Shown one piece after another: positions 18,842 through 26,013 of a stretch of DNA of 64,000 bases. The DNA is from an uncultured Psychrosphaera sp. GTDB taxonomy: Bacteria > Pseudomonadota > Gammaproteobacteria > Enterobacterales > Alteromonadaceae. How positions within the stretch are numbered: position 1 is the stretch's first letter; each line of letters starts with the position of its first letter. The notes beneath the pieces are model-generated. The model made no database searches. It was not told where the DNA came from and worked only from the letters and a program-made list of their open reading frames with translations. Made by a program: the position numbers and the translations under genes. Location of the stretch: NCBI RefSeq assembly GCF_947500655.1, contig NZ_CANMSK010000001.1:248001-312000 (forward strand), given 5' to 3'.

Positions 18842-19578
18842 TATCCAACAACCTTATCTTGACCACTGGTTAGCTCATCAATAAAGTCGTCTAACTTACT
18901 AACGCCACCAAGTTCTTTACGGAACTTTTCAACTTGAAGCTCTGTGAGTTCTGTTTGAACTTGATCTTTCTTGGCTCTAATTCTTAATGCTTTTGCTGTC
19001 TCAATGCTTTTGTCAGTATCAGCAATAATTTTATCTGTATTAATTAAGTCTAAATGCAACGATGAAATCGTTTTAGTTAATGACTCAATTCTTAATATAA
19101 TTCTATCTAACGCACTTTGAGCGTGAGTTAACGAGTTATACAGCCTTGCCGCTACTTCAACGGGTGGCTTTTCAGTGTCTAGTTTTTCGTTAATATCATC
19201 TATGGTTTTCATAACCATGTGAAGATTGGCCCTAGAAAGAATTAACTCATCTTGCAAATTAGTTGCTTCGGCTAGTTCACCAATTTCATTTGAAAAATAC
19301 TTACGATATGCGCCATGAGTAACGGCATGTTGATTACCAAACTGCTTTTGACCAGGATTAGTAACAACACCTGTCTTTTCAGCTTTTACCCTTTTAACTT
19401 TAGGGTTTGTTTTAACTTTCTCTTTAACTTCAGTAGCTGCTTTAGTAACTTTTATATAACGACGAGCACTAGAGTAATTTAAGCCTTTTGATTCACACCA
19501 CTCTTTTGCTTTAACAGCTGAGGTTTCATGAGCAATTAAAAACTCTTCTTGTAAGGCTTTCCAATCATGCTTAGACAC
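18841..19578 (-). CDS. Terminase small subunit-like protein
   Basis: A 245-residue basic protein. Residues 1-50 form a helix-turn-helix-type DNA-binding unit (FLIAHETSAVKAKEWCESKG, then LNYSSARRYIK). A basic Lys-rich linker follows, then FGNQHAVTHGAYRKYF near 80-95, which is typical of small-terminase proteins of P2 and related phages. Residues 105-235 form long helices, probably for oligomerisation. It overlaps the large terminase start by one codon. It probably recognises packaging-site DNA. Confidence 0.8.
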   Translation of the reverse strand: MSKHDWKALQEEFLIAHETSAVKAKEWCESKGLNYSSARRYIKVTKAATEVKEKVKTNPKVKRVKAEKTGVVTNPGQKQFGNQHAVTHGAYRKYFSNEIGELAEATNLQDELILSRANLHMVMKTIDDINEKLDTEKPPVEVAARLYNSLTHAQSALDRIILRIESLTKTISSLHLDLINTDKIIADTDKSIETAKALRIRAKKDQVQTELTELQVEKFRKELGGVSKLDDFIDELTSGQDKVVG

Positions 19579-19592
19579 ACATTACCCACGCT

Positions 19593-19835
19593 TTACCGAC
19601 TCTCTAAGAGACGGTCTAATTTGGCATTGATTTTATCTAGTTGCTTTTCAACACGCTTTTGGTCTTCCGTCCTTAACGATTGAACATAACTAATTGATTG
19701 TTCATTAGCAGCAATACGCTTATCTAAGTCACTGAAGTACCAGAAGCAGCTAACGAATATACCTATTGTTGTAATGATATGAACCAAATTTACTTCTTTC
19801 TTCATGTGCCATTGCTCTGCTGATTGTTGGCTCAT
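19593..19835 (-). CDS. Small membrane protein of the lysis cassette
   Basis: An 80-residue protein with one predicted membrane helix (HIITTIGIFVSCFWYF, residues 19-34), then a soluble helix with a strong heptad pattern (residues 40-78). This resembles XhlA/DUF2730-like lysis accessories or a spanin-like subunit. Its ATG overlaps the stop of the holin gene by four bases. No lipobox is present, so an outer spanin is unlikely. Confidence 0.6.
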   Translation of the reverse strand: MSQQSAEQWHMKKEVNLVHIITTIGIFVSCFWYFSDLDKRIAANEQSISYVQSLRTEDQKRVEKQLDKINAKLDRLLESR

Positions 19836-20335
19836 TGCACTGCCTTCATTATTTTGTTTTTATCGCTACTTGATTTAGTCGTACCGACCCAATAAGCGAT
19901 AGATGATCCCCAAGCAGTAACTACTTGGCCAAATAACATAAATACGATATTTGCATTTTCTTTGGGAACTGTGATTGTCATCAATCCATATCCACCAATG
20001 GCCACCATAACGGTAAGTAGTAAACAAATAACCATCGGCATTGGATGATCTTTGTGACTTAGCCTAGCGTTCTCACGGCCTTTAACTTCAAGTGCAAAAA
20101 TATCCACTCCGACTCTTTCCATTTCAAGTTTAAATTCATTATCTGAACGCTTTACATCTGCCAATTGCTCTGGTGAAGCGTTAGTAACAAAGTTCTCTAA
20201 ATCTTTTATGGTGGCATCTTCACCTAACAACTTACCTGATAAGAACCTAACGGCACCGCCAGCTAATGGACCACCGATAGCAGCTGCCAATGTTGGAGCT
20301 ATCGCAGCTAATGTATTTTTCCAGTTAGAACTCAT
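19832..20335 (-). CDS. Holin, 3TM family
   Basis: I place the start at ATG 20335 (MSSNWKNTLAAIAP). It has an AAGGAG site and overlaps the stop of the lysis gene as ATGA. The protein has 167 residues. The N-terminal hydrophobic part (residues 7-35, Ala/Gly-rich) is followed by a charged helix. Two C-terminal membrane helices (about 101-121 and 128-147: ICLLLTVMVAIGGYGL, VFMLFGQVVTAWG) are followed by a basic tail. This matches the holin_3TM / gene-transfer-agent holin family. It would form the inner-membrane lesion that times lysis. Confidence 0.8.
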   Translation of the reverse strand: MSSNWKNTLAAIAPTLAAAIGGPLAGGAVRFLSGKLLGEDATIKDLENFVTNASPEQLADVKRSDNEFKLEMERVGVDIFALEVKGRENARLSHKDHPMPMVICLLLTVMVAIGGYGLMTITVPKENANIVFMLFGQVVTAWGSSIAYWVGTTKSSSDKNKIMKAVQ

Positions 20336-20817
20336 GCCCACTCCTTTCCTAAACATTCCTCAACACTTTCTAGATAATGCTGAACAGTGCCGCCCCCGGC
20401 TTCTGTGTTGTAATATTCTTTCCAGTATTTAGCTCTACCATTCAAATCCTTTGGTATTGATTCTGGTATGCGTTTGTAAGACAAGCGGCAGCAAATTAGA
20501 GATAATAATGGGTCATACGCTAAATCTTCTAGTTCTACGCTTTTGATATCGTAGCCAAATACATTTTGAACAATATCAAAGTGTCTCTGCTCACCATTTA
20601 ATTGAATGTCGTCTAAGCCTATTTGGTCGTGTTGACACAGGCCAACACCCAACTTCTCAGGATGAGAATCAGGAAACATTCCACATTTAGTTTCAACGCA
20701 TGTTGTTTCAATCATTTGAGAAAGAACTGCATCACTACCACCAAGCGCATCACGAACGCGACGAGCTAATACTTTAACTTCTGGTATTGATGTAACACCG
20801 TAATAAAATTTAGACAT
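20332..20817 (-). CDS. Lysis-cassette protein, probable cell-wall hydrolase
   Basis: Start chosen at ATG 20817 (MSKFYYGVTS); longer frames run through a terminator. The protein has 161 residues. It contains RRVRDALGGSDAVLSQMIET near 15-35, a Cys-containing loop (CVETKCGMFPDSH), and the segment LICCRLSYKRIPESIPKDLN, then GRAKYWKEYYNTEAGGGTV. The latter occurs in a family of phage proteins in lysis or lysozyme-like position. I infer a murein-degrading role from the holin neighbour and that motif. The catalytic glutamate is not certain. Confidence 0.55.
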   Translation of the reverse strand: MSKFYYGVTSIPEVKVLARRVRDALGGSDAVLSQMIETTCVETKCGMFPDSHPEKLGVGLCQHDQIGLDDIQLNGEQRHFDIVQNVFGYDIKSVELEDLAYDPLLSLICCRLSYKRIPESIPKDLNGRAKYWKEYYNTEAGGGTVQHYLESVEECLGKEWA

Positions 20818-20831
20818 TTTCTTTCTCGCAT

Positions 20832-20859
20832 AAAAAAGCCCGGACATTTCTGACCGGGC
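20832..20859 (-). terminator. Intrinsic terminator just before the late operon
   Basis: A GCCCGG/CCGGGC stem with six T on the minus strand, 15 bases before the first late-gene start. It would stop unmodified polymerase before the lysis and structural genes, like tR' of lambda. Confidence 0.75.
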
Positions 20860-20904
20860 AAACATAACTAACAACATCGGAGTGAATTGAATACGCTAAA
20901 ACGC

Positions 20905-20934
20905 AAAAAATCCGCCAGTAAACTGAGCGGATTT
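20905..20934 (-). terminator. Second terminator upstream of the late operon
   Basis: An 8-bp stem, AAATCCGC/GCGGATTT, with six T on the minus strand. With the hairpin at 20832-20859 it makes a tandem barrier to entry into the late operon. Confidence 0.75.
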
Positions 20935-20948
20935 ATTCAACATGGGAA

Positions 20949-20977
20949 ATATTAGGTTAATTTTGGGAGGTTTGCAA
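20949..20977 (-). promoter_or_regulatory. Candidate late promoter (pR'-like)
   Basis: On the minus strand TTGCAA (-35, near consensus) and TAATAT (-10) are separated by 17 bases. Transcription would start about 15 bases before the first of the two tandem terminators, the order seen for Q-dependent late promoters. The -10 is only 4/6 matched, so this is a guess supported by position. Confidence 0.4.
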
Positions 20978-21084
20978 GCGCGCTATTTAATTTAAACAGC
21001 TTACTTAGTATTCACGGCATGAATGGAAAAGTAGAAACGTATAAATAACTTTCACTGGTCGAACCAGTTGGTTGGTGTTATTAT

Positions 21085-21112
21085 AGGTTCCTGTCGATAA
21101 TGACAGGAACCT
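21085..21112. other. Strong 11-bp inverted repeat in the late control region
   Basis: AGGTTCCTGTC and GACAGGAACCT form a perfect 11-bp stem around the loop GATAAT. There is no T-tract on either side. It lies about 100 bp upstream of the small plus-strand gene and could be an operator or an RNA structure. A smaller CTGGT-CGA-ACCAG repeat sits at 21055-21067. The 334-base gap (20878-21211) otherwise holds the late promoter and terminators. Confidence 0.6.
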
Positions 21113-21211
21113 AATGGACTTAACATTAGGTAAATAAACCAGAGATAGGCCCGAACGTGTAGACAACGCAAGGATAACTTATCTCCTTTAGTAATTAAAG
21201 GTAATTCAAAA

Positions 21212-21451
21212 ATGAATAACAAGCACTTTGTAACCATGTTAAATCAATATCCAAAACTCAAGAATTTGGTTATATACATAAAAGGTAATATTAAACTTAA
21301 TGAAGCTTTACCGGGTCAAGATATTCTCAAGGAAATTATAGGTTATTCAAAGCAACAATTAAGAGAAAGCTTAATCATGCTTCAATGTTTTGGGTATATA
21401 TCAATCAACCACGGTAAAAAAACAAAGCTAATTAAAGAAATTGATGTTTAA
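21212..21451 (+). CDS. Small winged-helix (GntR-like) DNA-binding protein
   Basis: A 79-residue protein. Residues 28-75 match the pattern of a GntR-type winged helix: LPGQDILKEIIGYSKQQLRE, then SLIMLQCFGYISINHGKKTK. There is no effector domain, so it is a bare DNA-binding module. It is the only plus-strand gene in a minus-strand stretch and is divergent from the late operon. It could repress or activate the late promoter region or a neighbouring moron. An AAAGG site precedes the ATG. Confidence 0.6.
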   Translation: MNNKHFVTMLNQYPKLKNLVIYIKGNIKLNEALPGQDILKEIIGYSKQQLRESLIMLQCFGYISINHGKKTKLIKEIDV

Positions 21452-21467
21452 TTTTGTGCAAAACAAA

Positions 21468-21486
21468 GGGCGGTTAACGCCCTTTT
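21468..21486. terminator. Terminator between convergent genes
   Basis: A GGGCG/CGCCC stem is followed by TTTT on the plus strand and CTTTG on the minus strand. It ends the small winged-helix gene and may also end the opposing 96-residue gene. Confidence 0.6.
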
Positions 21487-21775
21487 AATTAAGTAACTCA
21501 TATTTAATATTGCAAGTGTGGATGTGTTCAATTGTTTCTTTTCTAACATCAAATTCAGCTGGCATGAATTTAACCAGTGGCACATTATCTAAAATAAAAA
21601 CTTCAGACTTATCAGTATTAACAATTAACTCACATCTACCAATTAGATCTTCACTACTCCAATCACTTCCAATCAATCCACAAATAGCTTTTTTAATAAC
21701 ATCGTCCTTGTCACTGACAACACGCCTTGCAAATTCGTTTCTCTGTTCACTAATATAATTATGTGTGCGTTCCAT
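21485..21775 (-). CDS. Hypothetical prophage protein (96 aa)
   Basis: A 96-residue mixed-charge protein, alpha in the first half (residues 1-35) and beta in the second (FILDNVPLVKFMPAEFDVRK). No family is recognised. It belongs to the minus-strand group downstream of Q with the XRE regulator. The ribosome site is weak. It converges with the small winged-helix gene. Confidence 0.5.
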   Translation of the reverse strand: MERTHNYISEQRNEFARRVVSDKDDVIKKAICGLIGSDWSSEDLIGRCELIVNTDKSEVFILDNVPLVKFMPAEFDVRKETIEHIHTCNIKYELLN

Positions 21776-21825
21776 AACAAACCCATTTTTAATTGCGATT
21801 ATTTAATATAAACTTTCACTCTGTT

Positions 21826-22077
21826 TTAAGTTAAATCAAACTGAAACATAACCTTTTTCTTAGCCTCAGCGATGACATCTTCCATTTTTACACACAAAAC
21901 ATTGCAATAAATTTCTAACTCGCCTACTGATAAAGAACGCTTACCTGATTCAACAAGGCCTATAAAACCATGAGTCTTATCTAGGCATCTGGCTATTTCA
22001 AGCATAGGAACACATAACTTCTTGCGCTTATCACGGAGTAAGGTGGTAATGGCTATGTCTAATATGTTTAATTCCAT
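21826..22077 (-). CDS. XRE-family HTH regulator
   Basis: An 83-residue protein from ATG 22077; a TTG at 22101 would add eight residues. It is a lone Xre/Cro-type helix-turn-helix: VPMLEIARCLDKTHGFIGLV, then ESGKRSLSVGELEIYCNVL. The pattern ExG..xLSxxELExIxxxL is characteristic. It probably represses a nearby promoter in the moron region. No dimerisation domain is present. Confidence 0.7.
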   Translation of the reverse strand: MELNILDIAITTLLRDKRKKLCVPMLEIARCLDKTHGFIGLVESGKRSLSVGELEIYCNVLCVKMEDVIAEAKKKVMFQFDLT

Positions 22078-22109
22078 GCTGTCGTTCTTTATTTCAACCA
22101 ATAGCGATT

Positions 22110-22511
22110 TTAACTACTTTCCAAAATGCCTAAGTTAAAAGCGTCGACACTCGAAATTTTCGCGCGCCATAACAGACCACCCTCACCTGGAATAAGCTTG
22201 TCACCATTCAATATTTTTGCGTTTTTAAGGTTGATAAAACCAATACTATCTTTCCTGTAATTGGGATTCGATTCATAAGCTTTGTTCACCACAGCACTAA
22301 TAGCATCTGTATACTGAGTGATAACTTTATCACCATTAGCTTTAAGTTTTTCAGATGTTAATTCAAAATACTTAGCTGCATTAATGATTGTTCCTGTAAC
22401 TATAAGTCCGCTAACGTAAATAGTTACTCCATATTCAACACCAATTTCAGCGATTTGAGCCAGCTTCTCTAAAAAAGGGTCAATTTCTTTACCAACTAAA
22501 TCATTATTCAT
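22110..22511 (-). CDS. GvpU-like protein
   Basis: Start chosen at ATG 22511 (MNNDLVGKEI), with an AAGGAATG site. The protein has 133 residues. Residues 22-45 (IAEIGVEYGVTIYVSGLIVT, then GTIINAAKYFE) and the C-terminal WRAKISSVDAFNLG match proteins called gas-vesicle accessory GvpU. That family is widespread outside gas-vesicle clusters and its role there is unknown. No other gas-vesicle gene is present, so gas-vesicle function is unlikely. The TTGCGCA repeat cluster is just upstream. Confidence 0.5.
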   Translation of the reverse strand: MNNDLVGKEIDPFLEKLAQIAEIGVEYGVTIYVSGLIVTGTIINAAKYFELTSEKLKANGDKVITQYTDAISAVVNKAYESNPNYRKDSIGFINLKNAKILNGDKLIPGEGGLLWRAKISSVDAFNLGILESS

Positions 22512-22521
22512 TTTACATTCC

Positions 22522-22649
22522 TTGCGCACTTTTTAGCGCGGTTAAATTGTTAGTGTTCTGTGAAAGCCTTTAAAATAAAAGGCTTCCTTTACGCTTGCGC
22601 ACGTTTTGCGCATTGCGCAGTTTTTCTAATTTGCGCATTGTTTTGCGCA
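22522..22649. repeat. Six copies of TTGCGCA upstream of the GvpU-like gene
   Basis: Exact TTGCGCA copies begin at 22522, 22595, 22606, 22613, 22631 and 22643. Five lie within 55 bases, all in the same orientation. They lie between two minus-strand genes, directly upstream of the GvpU-like gene. An 8-bp hairpin (AAGCCTTT/AAAGGCTT, 22564-22585) is among them. The pattern resembles a multi-site operator or iterons. Confidence 0.7.
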
Positions 22650-22657
22650 GAGGGTTG

Positions 22658-23620
22658 TTAGTTAACGAACAACGCCTTATAAATATCAGAACTTAAACTT
22701 TCAGCTTTATCCATGTCACTTTGCTTTAAGTTTGGTTTTAAAATTCCATGCATTTTATTTATAAATTCGACCTGTCGTTCATTAGCGCAAAATCTAGCTA
22801 CGTCGTAATAAGCGTAAGACAACGGCATGTTAAATACACTCTTATCAATTCCACTATAAATATTACCTAATATAATCACAGCTTGGCAAGATTGCTCCTC
22901 TGCTGCTGATTGAGCCCAATAAATAGACCTCTGAATATCAAATACTTCAATATTATTCGTACTGCTATACAAATAAGCTAGTTCAGTCTTAGCGTCTGTC
23001 ACTCCTCTTATTGCCGCTTTAGTTAGCCAATATTCAGCTTTTGAATAGTTAGGTTCACCAGTGGCCTTTGAGCCCTTCAAATTAGCAATTCCCAGCATAT
23101 AGTACGTTTTGGCTTTATCTCTATGTTCAACTGAAATGGGGACCAATTGTTTTTCATAAGTAAAGTTTAACTCTGGTTCTATTTCGTATATTTTCTTTGC
23201 TGTGGGCTTTGTAGGCTCTTTGTTGTAATCATCCCACACTCTTTCCCACCCATTAAGCGTCAAGCAACTCTCAAACACTTTTCGCTTATTATCTTGTGCT
23301 GCATTTACAGAGGAGTAATCACAATTAGGTTTTGGTGTGTACGATTGACAAAAACCCAATGCAAACCCAGTTTTTCCTGTGCAATCTTGCTTTGGTGGTT
23401 GAACACATGATGGTGATGGAATTTGAACCTTGCTACTCTCAATACTGCAAGTTGCCTTTGTCAGTTCAAACTCTTTAGAGTACTCCAGTTTTGATGTGGT
23501 TGAATCATTAGATAAATTAGTATTTATCCAAACCCACTCACCTTTAGGTTTTGCTGGCTCTGTAGTAGTCTTACATGCGGTTAATATAAATATTAGTAAG
23601 ATAATTAGAAATGCTTTCAC
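22658..23620 (-). CDS. Prophage lipoprotein with Sel1-like repeats
   Basis: A 320-residue protein. It begins with a signal peptide and lipobox (MKAFLIILLIFILTAC, Cys16). Residues 60-105 carry several Cys (CVQPPKQDC, GFCQSY, NCDYS). From about 165 on, two or three Sel1-like helical repeats follow: YYMLGIANLKGSKATGEPNY, AEYWLTKAAIRGVTDAKTEL, then SIYWAQSAAEEQSCQAV. It would be an outer-membrane or periplasmic protein. A lipoprotein between antiterminator and lysis genes suggests a lysogenic-conversion or exclusion moron. Confidence 0.75.
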   Translation of the reverse strand: MKAFLIILLIFILTACKTTTEPAKPKGEWVWINTNLSNDSTTSKLEYSKEFELTKATCSIESSKVQIPSPSCVQPPKQDCTGKTGFALGFCQSYTPKPNCDYSSVNAAQDNKRKVFESCLTLNGWERVWDDYNKEPTKPTAKKIYEIEPELNFTYEKQLVPISVEHRDKAKTYYMLGIANLKGSKATGEPNYSKAEYWLTKAAIRGVTDAKTELAYLYSSTNNIEVFDIQRSIYWAQSAAEEQSCQAVIILGNIYSGIDKSVFNMPLSYAYYDVARFCANERQVEFINKMHGILKPNLKQSDMDKAESLSSDIYKALFVN

Positions 23621-23691
23621 GTTAAATCCTTTTAGTTTATATAACTATATGTAAAAACTATCGACTTAAATATCAACAGCTCATTACATTA

Positions 23692-23901
23692 TTATTTATC
23701 AACACCATCTAAGATGGACTGACCACATTCCTTAATTAGAAGCCCCCTTGCAACTGATTTAGAATTATTACCTGCTTTTTCGTATTTTGCCAACATATCT
23801 TCACAAATTGAGTTGTTACTTATAGATAAAACTACAACCACAATGAATACAACAACAAAAACAACACCGCCAAACCAAAACCACTTCTTTATATCTAACA
23901 T
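23692..23901 (-). CDS. Small membrane protein (69 aa)
   Basis: A 69-residue protein with one membrane helix (residues 8-27, Val/Phe-rich) and a soluble, mildly charged tail with two Cys (ICEDMLAKYE; IKECGQSI). Such short proteins are hard to place. It is about 70 bases upstream of the Sel1 lipoprotein and may act with it at the cell envelope. Confidence 0.5.
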   Translation of the reverse strand: MLDIKKWFWFGGVVFVVVFIVVVVLSISNNSICEDMLAKYEKAGNNSKSVARGLLIKECGQSILDGVDK

Positions 23902-24005
23902 TAAACTGACTCCATGCTAATTTAATTAAACTTGAGTTTGTAATGTTGCCACAAAAAACATCAACTTAACACATAAGCCCTACCACTCAAGATAAGTGAA
24001 ATTAA

Positions 24006-24218
24006 TCACGGTAAAACCTTAATCGCTTTCATTGTTCTTTCATGGCACTGCTTAACAGCTTCTGACGGTGTGTTAAAATCATCTGTTCTAATCTCTAAAT
24101 TAGCACCTTCAATTTTATTATTTAATTCGTTCGTACAACTCCACTCCCCCGAATACATCATTAAAGTAGGAATTCCATATTTACCCATATCGATTAATAG
24201 TTCTTCAAATTCAATCAT
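24006..24218 (-). CDS. Hypothetical protein directly after the Q-like gene
   Basis: A 70-residue protein with mixed helix and strand (ELLIDMGKYGIPTLMMYSG; AVKQCHERTMKAIKVLP). Its ATG overlaps the stop of the Q-like gene by four bases, so the two are co-translated. No family is recognised. It could be an accessory of antitermination or an unrelated small gene. Confidence 0.5.
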   Translation of the reverse strand: MIEFEELLIDMGKYGIPTLMMYSGEWSCTNELNNKIEGANLEIRTDDFNTPSEAVKQCHERTMKAIKVLP

Positions 24219-24766
24219 GCTACCTCTCCCATTTTACTATGAATATTTGACATAATTTGCTGCTCCCACGTTCCTACGATTCGAATTAGCTCTTTTGATA
24301 CTTCATCATGTGAGTTGGAATAACTTTTGTGATTAATACCAATCACTTCACACATAAAACGTTTAGAGAACAATTTTCTGCCACGGCCTTTGCACTGGAT
24401 GCATTCACCTTGGTTATTTAATTCATTCGTATAACCGGCACCGTTACATACTCCACAAACGGGTTGAATGTATTCAAGAACTGCAGCTTTAATTAATCCG
24501 TCTAACGTTTCAGGTTGTAATTTGTATCGATTAATTTTAATGAACAATACAATATTCATACTTAACGACCGATAAACTGATTTTAGTTTTTCGTCATGGC
24601 CAGCAAATCTGTATAAAGCCCAATTGTTTGCATCTTTAGACAAACCCACCAGCGCATGAGCTGCAGTTGTCCAATCAATCGAGTCGATTGTCTTAGAGCC
24701 ACCGCTTGAACCTTCAAGGTTTATTGTTTTAGGTGTCAGTTTTGCCATCAATCTAATTGGATTCAT
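24215..24766 (-). CDS. Phage antitermination protein Q-like, zinc finger
   Basis: A 183-residue protein. A CxxC...CxxC zinc finger sits at C104, C107, C122 and C125, with DnaJ-like glycine spacing (CGVCNGAG, CIQCKGRG). It is followed by a basic helix (KLFSKRFMCEVIGINHKSY) and a helical tail. This order is the hallmark of Q antiterminators of the phage 82/lambda-like type (antitermination protein Q family). It would bind the late promoter region and let polymerase pass the terminators at 20832-20859 and 20905-20934 and those inside the late operon. The gene reads toward the late genes. Confidence 0.75.
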   Translation of the reverse strand: MNPIRLMAKLTPKTINLEGSSGGSKTIDSIDWTTAAHALVGLSKDANNWALYRFAGHDEKLKSVYRSLSMNIVLFIKINRYKLQPETLDGLIKAAVLEYIQPVCGVCNGAGYTNELNNQGECIQCKGRGRKLFSKRFMCEVIGINHKSYSNSHDEVSKELIRIVGTWEQQIMSNIHSKMGEVA

Positions 24767-24771
24767 TATTT

Positions 24772-25239
24772 TTATGCAGCCCTTCTTAACTGAGTTCTTT
24801 GATATAAGTAATTTTCAATTGCGGCTTTTGCTTCATCCCACCCATACGCAATTACAACTACATAACCGGCTAACTTCATCCTGGCTAACCATGCTTTTTG
24901 TTTTGGTGAAACTTCGGCCTTTGATTTATTTGGTTGTTTCATTTCAATCCACAGACCAGGTAAACCAAACATTGGTAACGCCAGGTGCAAATCTGATACG
25001 CCAGCTTTCACGCCCTGCTTTTTAAGTTTTATTGCTACGCCTTTATCTCGTTTGCCACCATTAGGGATTGCGTATAAATAATCATTGATAACGGCCCCCT
25101 TTTCGATGTGTGGCATATTTGGCAATTTTTGAATTAAAGACCATTCAATTAAGGCTTCTTGCTCAGCATCTTCTAACGCATTTCTATTGCTTTGCGTTTT
25201 GCTTGATTTGATATCGAGTAAAGGGTTATAGCGATACAT
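24772..25239 (-). CDS. VRR-NUC domain nuclease
   Basis: I choose ATG 25239 (MYRYNPLLDI), after a GAGG site and one base from the previous stop. The protein has 155 residues. The VRR-NUC fold of the PD-(D/E)xK superfamily is visible: PNGGKRDKG near 59-67, GVKAGVSDLHLA with the catalytic Asp near 84, LWIEMKQPNK with ExK at 99-101, and the C-terminal helix with YVVVIAYGWDEAKAAI. Phage proteins of this type are structure-specific nucleases in replication and recombination modules. Confidence 0.85.
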   Translation of the reverse strand: MYRYNPLLDIKSSKTQSNRNALEDAEQEALIEWSLIQKLPNMPHIEKGAVINDYLYAIPNGGKRDKGVAIKLKKQGVKAGVSDLHLALPMFGLPGLWIEMKQPNKSKAEVSPKQKAWLARMKLAGYVVVIAYGWDEAKAAIENYLYQRTQLRRAA

Positions 25240-25240
25240 T

Positions 25241-25543
25241 TTATTTAACCTCAATTAAACCTTGTTCAACCCATATTGCACGGGTACGTTCTGCACCTTC
25301 GAGCATGGCCAATCTTAAAAAGTCATTATCAAAATGATGTTTTGTATGTCCATCCATTACAGAATGACAGGAGCTACATGCGAACGTTGCTTCAATATCA
25401 CTGGCTTTCATTCCCATACCGCTATCTTTACCCACATGAGCCAAAACAGTAGTTCTTTCATTCCAATTACAAACGCCTGGTAACCTAACTTGGCACTCTT
25501 GACCTTCGGCAGAAGCACGAAGTTTGTTTGATTTAATTCTCAT
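25241..25543 (-). CDS. YbcO-like / DUF1364 nuclease
   Basis: A 100-residue Cys/His-rich protein of the YbcO (DUF1364) family from lambdoid prophages. It opens with the typical SNKLRASAEGQECQVRLPGV. The pair C-V/C-N, the ...AHVGKDSGMGMK segment and CSSCHSVMDGHT contain the zinc-binding and HNH-like residues. Its ATG overlaps the previous stop (ATGA) with an AGGAAG site. It sits in the nin-type region between replication and Q, as in lambda. Confidence 0.8.
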   Translation of the reverse strand: MRIKSNKLRASAEGQECQVRLPGVCNWNERTTVLAHVGKDSGMGMKASDIEATFACSSCHSVMDGHTKHHFDNDFLRLAMLEGAERTRAIWVEQGLIEVK

Positions 25544-26013
25544 TGGACTTCCTGCTCTTGTAAGTCGATATATTCACTATTGCGCGGGACAAACAAGGTT
25601 ATCCCTTTCTCACTAGCCCACATTTCATGTTTTCTTAATGCGTGAAAGCGTTCACCTTTAGTTGCTTTACGGTCTCCATTTTCAGGATTATCGCGCCCCC
25701 AGCTCAACCGTTCTCCATTTGCATTAACACCCAAATGTTGACGAGTAAATAATTCATGTGCATCTTCAGGATTAAATGGTCTGCTTCCGTATGGCTTACC
25801 ATCAATATCGAACATCAATGGCATAGTCACACCGTTATCAGCCATATATTTTGCAGTTGTAGCCATCCACTTTCTCCACAATCTAGCCATTCCCCACTTG
25901 CCAGTATTGGCAGATTGCGCAGTTACAATCATGATCTGATTAGCAGCCAACTCTTCTTCAAACGTTTGGTAAAAATCGTTTAAGTTATGTCGAGTAACTT
26001 GAAAATCTTTCAT
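25540..26013 (-). CDS. nin-region protein (NinB position)
   Basis: Start chosen at ATG 26013 (MKDFQVTRHN), with GAGGAAG before it and a one-base overlap with the stop of the DnaC-like gene. The protein has 157 residues. It contains a Trp-rich block WGMARLWRKWMATTAKYMAD, then the segment RPFNPEDAHELFTRQHLG and the C-terminal HALRKHEMWASEKGI. The size and position are those of NinB-type recombination proteins, but the match to classical NinB is weak, so I leave it unnamed. Confidence 0.55.
   Translation of the reverse strand: MKDFQVTRHNLNDFYQTFEEELAANQIMIVTAQSANTGKWGMARLWRKWMATTAKYMADNGVTMPLMFDIDGKPYGSRPFNPEDAHELFTRQHLGVNANGERLSWGRDNPENGDRKATKGERFHALRKHEMWASEKGITLFVPRNSEYIDLQEQEVQ

Noticed and set aside
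20818..20877. Longer start for the lysis gene
   Set aside because: The extension would be translated from a terminator hairpin, and ATG 20817 has a ribosome site.
22522..22649. CRISPR-like repeat array
   Set aside because: Repeats are 7 bases with irregular, very short spacing; there are no spacers and no cas genes.
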